Assembly: GCF_019649055.1 (NCBI RefSeq) | Contig: NW_026570236.1 | Location: forward strand, 186,001 to 250,000 | Source of the DNA: Paramacrobiotus metropolitanus | Taxonomy: Eukaryota; Tardigrada; Eutardigrada; Parachela; Macrobiotidae | Direction: 5' to 3' | Length of the DNA: 64,000 bases | Part shown: positions 57,232 to 64,000 of the stretch, in pieces | Layout: every line of letters starts with the position of its first letter | Numbering within the stretch: position 1 is the first letter of the stretch | Notes under the pieces: generated by a model | Seen by the model: only the letters and a program-made list of their open reading frames with translations | Databases searched by the model: none | Told to the model about the DNA's origin: nothing | Program-made: the position numbers and the translations under genes

Positions 57232-59617
57232 ATGCCTTTCTCTAAATTAGATCACGCTCAAGAGCTGACACTGAACAGCGGACATAAAATCCCCGTTATC
57301 GGCTTAGGCACCTGGCAGGTAGGATAACATTTTTTTTACCGGCTCAAAGGATTAATGCGATGTAGCACCACAATTTGCTTGCATATACGTTTTCATCTAA
57401 TTTGCATTAATACTGTTATTTGCATTGAAAAAATTTGCAGTCGAAACCGGGAGAAGTGCAACAAGCCGTGGAAGATGCCATTGATTTGGGATACCGGCAT
57501 TTTGATTGTGCTCTGGCTTACGAGAATGAAGGTGAAATCGGTCAGGCTATTGCCAAGAAAATACAAGAGGGTGTCGTTACCCGGCAGGAGCTTTTTGTTA
57601 CCACTAAAGTGAGCGAGAATTCGTTTATGCGTCATAAATTATGCCATATTATTAAAAAATAGTTAAAAATAATTTTTTAAATGAACGTTTTTGAATGCAT
57701 TCCGGTAATTTTCCAGTTACCTCCGGTCTTGATCGAGCCAACGTTAGTCCGGGAAGGATTCAACACATCATTAAAGCGCCTTGGTCTGGATTACGTCGAT
57801 TTGTATTTGCTGCACAATGCTATATCCATCAACCGTGACTACATCAAAACACTGCGTAAGCCGTAATGTCTACATTGATAACATTAAAGTAAGAATCAGG
57901 GGAAAAAATAATAGTTATATGTATTATCAACAGAGTGCATGCGAAGTAGGATGCTTATATAAGCGACTATGAGATTTTGTAACTGTATTCATTCTTTTTA
58001 ATAGCACCTGGATCCGTTTTGAAGCGCCCGGAAGACCCGAGCAAATTTTTCCGGAATGTGGATCACGTTGCTGTCTGGCATGTACGTGAGGCATTACTGC
58101 TTTAATTACATAAGTTATTGTTTTTAATCGCGGATAGCAGTGATTTGTTTAGCACACAAAAAGCGATGCTTACTGCATAGTATTATGATATTGATGTTCA
58201 GGATTATTTGTGCTATGAACCGACAACCATTTATAATAATTATAATTGTATACATACACTGTTCTGATTTCACCTTTTTTTGATCGAATATTTTAAATCT
58301 GAATATTTTGACATTTTCAAAACCAATCGCCGTACTTCGTAGTCGTAATCGCGCTCAGGTTAAACCTGGCAAATACCTAATTTGGCTAAACAATATAAAC
58401 ACAACAAACGTAATCTACATCGGTGATCGGTCGATTAACAGGAACTGGAAAAATTAGTGGACGAAGGTCTAGTGCGCAGTATCGGCGTATCGAATTTCAA
58501 TCAACAACAACTGCAGCGTCTGATCGATCATGGCCGCATCAAACCAGCCGTTTTGCAGGTGAGCGCATATGTCAGCGTCGCGGACTTCAGTCCAGCCGTG
58601 TCTGATAGCGGTGTTCTTGACCTTTGTGGTGTTATTGTTGACTGCAGGTGGAATGCCATGCGTATTTCCCACAACATGATCTGCTGGCGTTCTGTCAACG
58701 CCATCACGTCGTTCTGGAGGCGTATTCGCCGTTGGGTAGTCCGCAGCGATGGGGCGGAAATGCCAGCGGCCCCGTGCTACTGGAAGATCAGGTGAACTAC
58801 GAGAAATGTCTAGTTGGCACACACCAGCAAAAACGTGATCAACACAATATTTACTAAAACTGTGCAGTATTAATTCAAACTAAAGCAAACGGTTTCATTC
58901 ATCTATGTATCAAGCCATCGCTGACTGACTTTTACTAGAATGCTAAGAAATCGTAGTATAGTGGCTTGTTCCGCTTGAGGCAATCTTTAATAACCGGCAC
59001 ACGCTGGAGTTGTATCGGTTAAAGGTTAATTAAAGCGCATTGCGCAGTAAACGTTTCCTACTACTTTTTACCTGACATGTGTAAAAATGCATTCAAGACG
59101 TGTAAACAGGCTCTGTTTTAGTTCTTAGGTTTACTGTTTAAGTGTTAACAGGTTTTAACGGACATAGCCAAGAAGCATGGCAGAACACCGGCGCAAATTT
59201 TGCTGCGTTCGCTCGTTGAGCGCGGCGTCGTCGTTCTCCCGAAATCGGTCAATAAAGTCAGGTTGCAACAAAATTTGCAAATCTGGGATTTCCATCTTGA
59301 TGATGATGACAAACACAAAATGGAGCACATGGGCAAGAACGGAAAGCGGCTGATCGACTACGCGACGTATGTATATGTCGCTGTTGATATCACGTTATTT
59401 GCGTTTTTTGAGTTACTTAATTAAAGTTTGCATAGTAGGAAAAGTCTCATATTATAAGTACTGTAGCACAGTACAATAAATAGTTAGGGTTGACATTTTT
59501 GGTTTTTCTAAGATCTTCTTTGACGTACAGTTGTTTTTCTTTCATGGCTTTAAAGACTGCCTTTCTCATTTTAGATGGGTCGACTCCCCAAACTATCCAT
59601 TTCAGGCGCTGCTGTAA
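57232..59617 (+). CDS. Aldo-keto reductase (AKR1-type)
   Basis: NADPH-dependent carbonyl reductase, a TIM-barrel cytosolic enzyme. Exons: 57232-57318, 57441-57608, 57717-57855, 58005-58081, 58442-58558, 58648-58791, 59152-59366, 59575-59617; 329 residues, all phases consistent. The catalytic tetrad is complete: Asp in GYRHFDCALAYENE, Tyr in the same motif (LAYENE), Lys in LFVTTK and His in DYVDLYLLH. The usual His-Trp-Pro of AKR1 is His-Asn-Ala (LLHNAIS). Family signatures also present: LVDEGLVRSIGVSNFN, VECHAYFPQHDLLAFC, LEAYSPLGSP and the cofactor motif VVVLPKSVNKVRL. The C-terminal exon gives NYPFQALL, the conserved YPF tail. It is a convergent neighbour of the second P450. Confidence 0.95.
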
Positions 59618-59697
59618 TGCAGCAAACTGGAAAGAGAATTTGCATGAAAATCACCGAGGGACAGCATTAACATTGCAATGGCTGCTATGACGTTTTA

Positions 59698-59703
59698 AAT
59701 AAA
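59698..59703 (+). terminator. Polyadenylation signal of the aldo-keto reductase
   Basis: AATAAA 80 nt after the AKR stop codon. Confidence 0.5.
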
Positions 59704-60234
59704 TCTTTGGCTGTTAAGCTTTTCTAGTTTGTCTTGTGGATGTTTTTAAAAAATGAAACACGGAAATTGTTAAAAAAAAATGACGAAAAGCTCAGTGGGG
59801 TCCTTTAGCACTTTGAGGTTTTATGATTTATAATGAAGTGACCGATGCTACAATACGATGATTCAGGTGACATTTATTTTTATCATAAATTCGCAACCGT
59901 AAAATCTGCTCGTAATTAGTATAACAGGCCTGCGCGCCTGTAAATCCGAATAGAAAATTTGGAAACAATCAAATACGCATTAAAAGCTGTTTTTTTTTTA
60001 AAAATTACTTATTCTAGACCTGTAAGGTTTGACTGTGTGCAGTCTGAACTGATCTACATAGATATTGCACAACCATTCTGCTTATGTTGTGACTGCACTG
60101 TCATTACAATCCGCTTGTACTTTGTAGTCACTCACGGTTTCATCGCGAGCAACAAAATACAGTAGTTAACCTTGACTGTGAGTTTTAAAACTACGAGCTG
60201 AAATACATATGCAAAATAAAATGACAGGACGTCT

Positions 60235-60240
60235 TTTATT
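60235..60240 (-). terminator. Polyadenylation signal of the second P450
   Basis: TTTATT on plus (AATAAA on minus), about 226 nt after the P450 stop. Confidence 0.4.
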
Positions 60241-60465
60241 GCAATAGCTTCACCATTAAAACTAATTAAATGATATTACCACCTACGTTGACGTAGTTAC
60301 TTACTACAGCCTGTACTGTAGGGCTAGTGCAGTGAGCGAGAGAAAGACCGTGACAGCACTACTGAAGAAAAAGCACTTAGTTGTCAAATACGTATGCATT
60401 GTAAAAAGGTCTAAGCGTGAGCATTTGTTTCAGTGACATCATCGGAGTCGTGCCCGTAACGCGGA

Positions 60466-63400
60466 TTAAATCGGAATGGATGATCCGCCGTTCTTTTCGT
60501 GATGGACATGACCGTTGCGGCTGGTGTGTCGGGGAACGAAGACACACTTGTAGGGCCAGGTGGTGCGCGCTAAACCGGTTGTGAAGACCTCGGAGGAGGC
60601 CGGGCATCCTTCGGCTTTGCGGAATTCATACTTGTGCAGCATATTAGTCATGTACAGCCAGACTTCCATTTTGGCCAGCGGCTCACCGTTGCATAATCGT
60701 TTACCTGTAGGGAACGTACAATTATCAAGTATGTATGCACTGGAATTTTCGAGAAACACAACGATGCAGTATTATCATTAAGGTTATACCAATAATTTTG
60801 TTCTGCACTGTATGAACCGAAATTGGCTATGCATCAGTATTATATGAATGCGTCATTATATTAATAAAAAAATCATTTTTATAGCAAAATAGCAACAGGT
60901 TTTATAGCAACAGTTTTTCGGCCACGAAAAGCCGCATGAATCAGTTACTGCCTCCTCTGATTCCAAATCCAGACACAATTCGTAGAGCAATGGTTGATTC
61001 AAAAGCTGTGCAAGCATACCACGCAACTTAAAGAACACTCAAATTGCACAAAGCTAACGCGACTTTTTTGTTTTTATTGATTACTGTTACTATAGTGTTG
61101 AAGTCCAGCGTTTTATACTCGTACATTGCACTTTGTGCTTAGATGTGATTAGTTAAAATTACTTGCGTAGTTTACCAATTCCGAAAGGCATGTAGCCGGG
61201 AGGTGACTGCTTGACGTTGCCTTCCTTGTCCAGGAAGTGTCCCGGGTAGAATTTGTCCGGGTGCTCCCAGTAGCGGGGATCACGGTGAATAGAGTAGACA
61301 CTGGCACTCAGGAGACTGCGTTTGGGAATTGTGAAGCCGTCAATGGTCATTTCCTCCAGATTCTGATGGAATAGACCGAGTGGCACAATGGACGCCAGAC
61401 GTTGGCATTCCATGAGGGCGGCATCGGTGTACTTCAAGTTGGCTAAAATTTTAAACCAGTTAATAATCTTTATTTTTTAAAACGATTATTACCATCCAAA
61501 TTGATGAAATTTGGACGATTTGCAGACACTTTTACTCCGACATACCTCGGTCTTCCATACGAACAAGCTTATCCGGCTCCACAATGCTATCGATTTCAGC
61601 TTGGATCTTCTTCTGCTCTTCGGGATTTTCCAGCATGTAGAGGAAACACCACAGCAGGGTGGTGGTGACGGATGCTGTTCCCGCGGTGTACATGTTGATC
61701 ATGGAATACAGCAGCTGGTCATCTGGACAGTAAAATCACACAAATAAGATTCTAGACAAGTTTCGCGTTTCTTCCAAATTACACTCGGTAAATCGCGCGC
61801 GCAGTCTTTAGCCCTTGTTTAGCGCCCGGCGAAGTCATTTTCCCAAGATTGACTAAATACACTAACTGAGCGGCTAATCCAAGTAACTTATTTTGTGCAT
61901 CAACACCAGTGGAAAATTACCGTTCAATTAGAAATCCTTAATTAAATGGTCGATAAGTTCCACTGAAGCTTCGTATAATCAGTGACCTTTACGTACCGGT
62001 AAATGTATTATTTGGTTCGCCCTGATGCTTCTTAGCCTCCTCAAAGTAGCTGTCCACATAGTTCTCTGGTGTATCCGACTGGATGGAATGCTCCTTTCGC
62101 TCCTTGATACGTTTCTCGGCAAAGGGCATGTAGGTGCGCCAGTTGTTGTAAAACTTGTTCCAGTTGGCTTTGTACTCGGGAATGATGTGTTTGATCCAGG
62201 GATACAGGTACACCGGCGTCAGGGGCGGTCCCAGCAGACGGGTGTTTTGGGCGAAAGCCTCGGTGAAGCGGTTATACTCTTTGTCGTTGATCTCGTAGCG
62301 TTTACCAAAGGCCAACAGTGAGACAATGTTGGCGGTAAAGTGTTCGATGTAGCCGCGCGGATCGACGGGATCCTTGGCATGCTTGGTGAAGTAGGTGAAG
62401 TTGTCTTCGATCTCGTTGAGAATGGTGTCCTGCAGCCAGGATTTGCCCAGACCGTAGTCGCGCAGCGTGCGCGTCATGAAGCGGCGGTGTTCGCGCCATA
62501 AATCACCTTCCGACTGCTGGATACCTGCAATCGTTAGGTTCTTTGTGTGATTGTGTTGCCAAAGCTTTATAATTTCATGGTTATGTCTCTATAACGCTTT
62601 AAAAATAAATAATTCGAGTGCGTGACATTTGTATTTAAGTAATCATTTTCAGGACAATCATGTCGGCCGTGCCTAATTCTTTTATTATCACGTGTTATAT
62701 CCACTCGTTATGTATCTTTAGAAAGCGTCGTAGTGTAATGGCAGCACGTACGAGCCTCCCACTGAACTTGTGCAGCCTAACGTTGCAATTTTAAAGGATT
62801 GGATTTGAGCTTTATAATTTTTTGCAGATAAACAATAGAGTATGTACTTATCTTGCATTGCACTTACATTATCGATGAACTGATATCAATACACGTACCT
62901 CGCCCTTTGGCAAAAGTGTTCTGCGGGTAGTCAGGATCGCGACCGGTTGTGATTTCTTCGTTGAACATCTTCTTGGCGGTGTCGAAGTCGTGCATGACCA
63001 CCAGCAGTTTCGGTCCATATTGCACGCTCACCGTATCGCCGTATTTCTTGCTCCATTTGGCAATGGCGGCAGCGGGATCCGGGAATAATTGCGGCAAATG
63101 CCCGACAATCGGCAAAGCTAAATTCAAACAAGAAAAAAGTTTCTATATTAAATAAGAGAATAAAAAAGAAATTTGTATAATAAGTATAATGCACTGTAAT
63201 ATTTATATGCGCATGCAGACGGCGCCGAGATCACACATTTTTACTAAGTCTTGACGCTCGAATGTTAAAATGTTACTGATTTTAGTTATTTACTGCAATA
63301 CCGGTACAAAAATTACTAGAATCGTCTTACCAGGTGGTCCAGGTGGTAAATTCTTTGGAAACAGTTTCCGCAGTAAAAAGAACGCTGCCACCGCTAAGCA

Positions 63401-63478
63401 CGCAAAGGCCGCGCCCAACGTGAAATATGTGTTCAAGGCGGAAGCGTTGCTGTCGGTGGCCATCTTTTCCGTGGCCAT
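60466..63478 (-). CDS. Cytochrome P450, microsomal CYP2-like (second copy)
   Basis: ER-anchored haem monooxygenase. Exons on the minus strand: 63478-63331, 63117-62899, 62524-61997, 61722-61546, 61442-61176, 60704-60466; 525 residues; every intron is phase 1. The anchor (TLGAAFACLAVAAFFLL) leads to LPPGPPG and ALPIVGHLPQLFPDP. Helix C is LWREHRRFMTRTLRDYG, the K-helix is ECQR and the haem loop is FGIGKRLCNGEPLAKME with the cysteine ligand. Two deviations stand out. The I-helix reads AGTASV instead of AGT(E/D)T(T/S), so the acid/alcohol pair is altered. The PERF motif reads YPGHFLD, with His in place of Arg. The C-terminal tail is His-rich. Activity is likely but chemistry may differ. Confidence 0.94.
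62714..62790 (+). other. tRNA-like fragment in a P450 intron
   Basis: GTAGTGTAATGGCAGC matches a tRNA D-arm / A-box, and an anticodon-like CCTCCCAC follows. No B-box (GGTTCGAxxCC) or pairing acceptor stem is seen, so this is at most a tRNA-derived relic. Confidence 0.2.
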
Positions 63479-64000
63479 TGTTACACACCGGTGCTCTACG
63501 GGTTAACTTTTTTACGCCACCCTGTCTGGGCTGACTGAGTTACCTTACCGAACACGACAACGTGCAAACTGGACTAAATGCGAGAATCTGCTTGGAAGCC
63601 ATACCGGACCAGTTACCGTTGTTTTTGGCAGAAATTCGACATCAACTAAAAATTGCCGGCAGCGGTCGGTGTTTATGTACAGAGAAATTTTGCGATAACA
63701 GTCATTAAATTGTTATCTGCCGAAGAATTTAACTTGTTGCACATGCATGTGAACCACTGAACTGAACCAAATGACACCGTAAGGATAAAAACATTTTGTG
63801 GAGTACAAGGAAGCTCGTTCAAATTTTATTATTTTCATACGATGCTTGTAGAGAAATCACGATATCATATAGTACGGTTTATTACACAATAAGAGACTAT
63901 CGAGAAACATAAAAATAAACTGTCTAAATTAATATAAAAATTAAATAACATTACAGTTTTTTATACTTTCAAATTGGAGTGTTTTTCCCAATGATGGTGA
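63479..64000. other. Intergenic, promoter side of the second P450
   Basis: No gene seen up to the window edge; AT-rich. Confidence 0.5.

Larger units (their letters stand above)
59618..60465. other. Convergent intergenic region (AKR and P450 3' ends)
   Basis: No gene seen. Contains the AKR polyadenylation signal and, on the other strand, an AATAAA at 60235-60240 for the P450. Confidence 0.5.

Noticed and set aside
62714-62790. Functional tRNA gene
   Set aside because: An A-box-like D-arm is present, but there is no B-box and no complementary acceptor stem.
1-64000. CRISPR arrays, insertion sequences, bacterial operons or rRNA genes
   Set aside because: No regularly spaced direct repeats, transposase or rRNA sequence was seen, and the gene structure is clearly eukaryotic.

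Overview
This is eukaryotic, animal-type nuclear DNA. Genes are split by GT-AG introns, mostly 50-350 bp, on both strands, in an AT-rich background. I rebuilt 13 protein genes exon by exon; in 12 of them every splice phase closes. The organism is most likely a small-genome ecdysozoan. The best clue is an oxytocin/vasopressin precursor whose nonapeptide has the inotocin-like Thr4-Asn5 core. A tardigrade would fit, but this is inference; no rRNA or organellar marker is present.

Layout. 0-3.4 kb: 3' part of a protein 4.1/coracle cytoskeletal gene (+). 3.9-4.6 kb: candidate gene for a tiny secreted six-cysteine protein (+). 5.3-7.6 kb: CD63-like tetraspanin (+). 8.4-10.8 kb: ACBD5-like tail-anchored acyl-CoA-binding protein (+). 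13.5-17.5 kb: NFAT5-like Rel transcription factor (+), with a one-base frame break in a C6/G6 stretch. 18.1-19.9 kb: zeta-crystallin-type quinone oxidoreductase (-). 21.6-24.6 kb: cytochrome P450 (+). 25.1-26.8 kb: astacin-family protein that has lost its zinc site (-). 28.0-28.9 kb: complete oxytocin/vasopressin-neurophysin precursor (-). 28.9-39 kb: gene-poor stretch with short GC-rich islands and weak ORFs. 39.8-39.9 kb: nested perfect palindromes. 40.2-42.8 kb: TXNL1 (-). 43.7-54.1 kb: two GLUT-type sugar transporters on the minus strand flanking a secreted, repeat-containing, dermatopontin-like protein. 57.2-59.6 kb: aldo-keto reductase (+). 60.5-63.5 kb: second cytochrome P450 (-).

There is no operon logic. 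Several genes share themes. Two P450s, an aldo-keto reductase and a quinone reductase are detoxification or redox enzymes. NFAT5-type factors, vasopressin-type peptides and sugar transporters are linked to water, osmotic or carbohydrate physiology in other animals. That they act together here is only a suggestion. The most interesting items are the Pro8 nonapeptide precursor, the pseudo-astacin, the NFAT5-like gene with its frame break and possible poison exon, the unassigned secreted proteins, and the 39.8 kb palindrome cluster.
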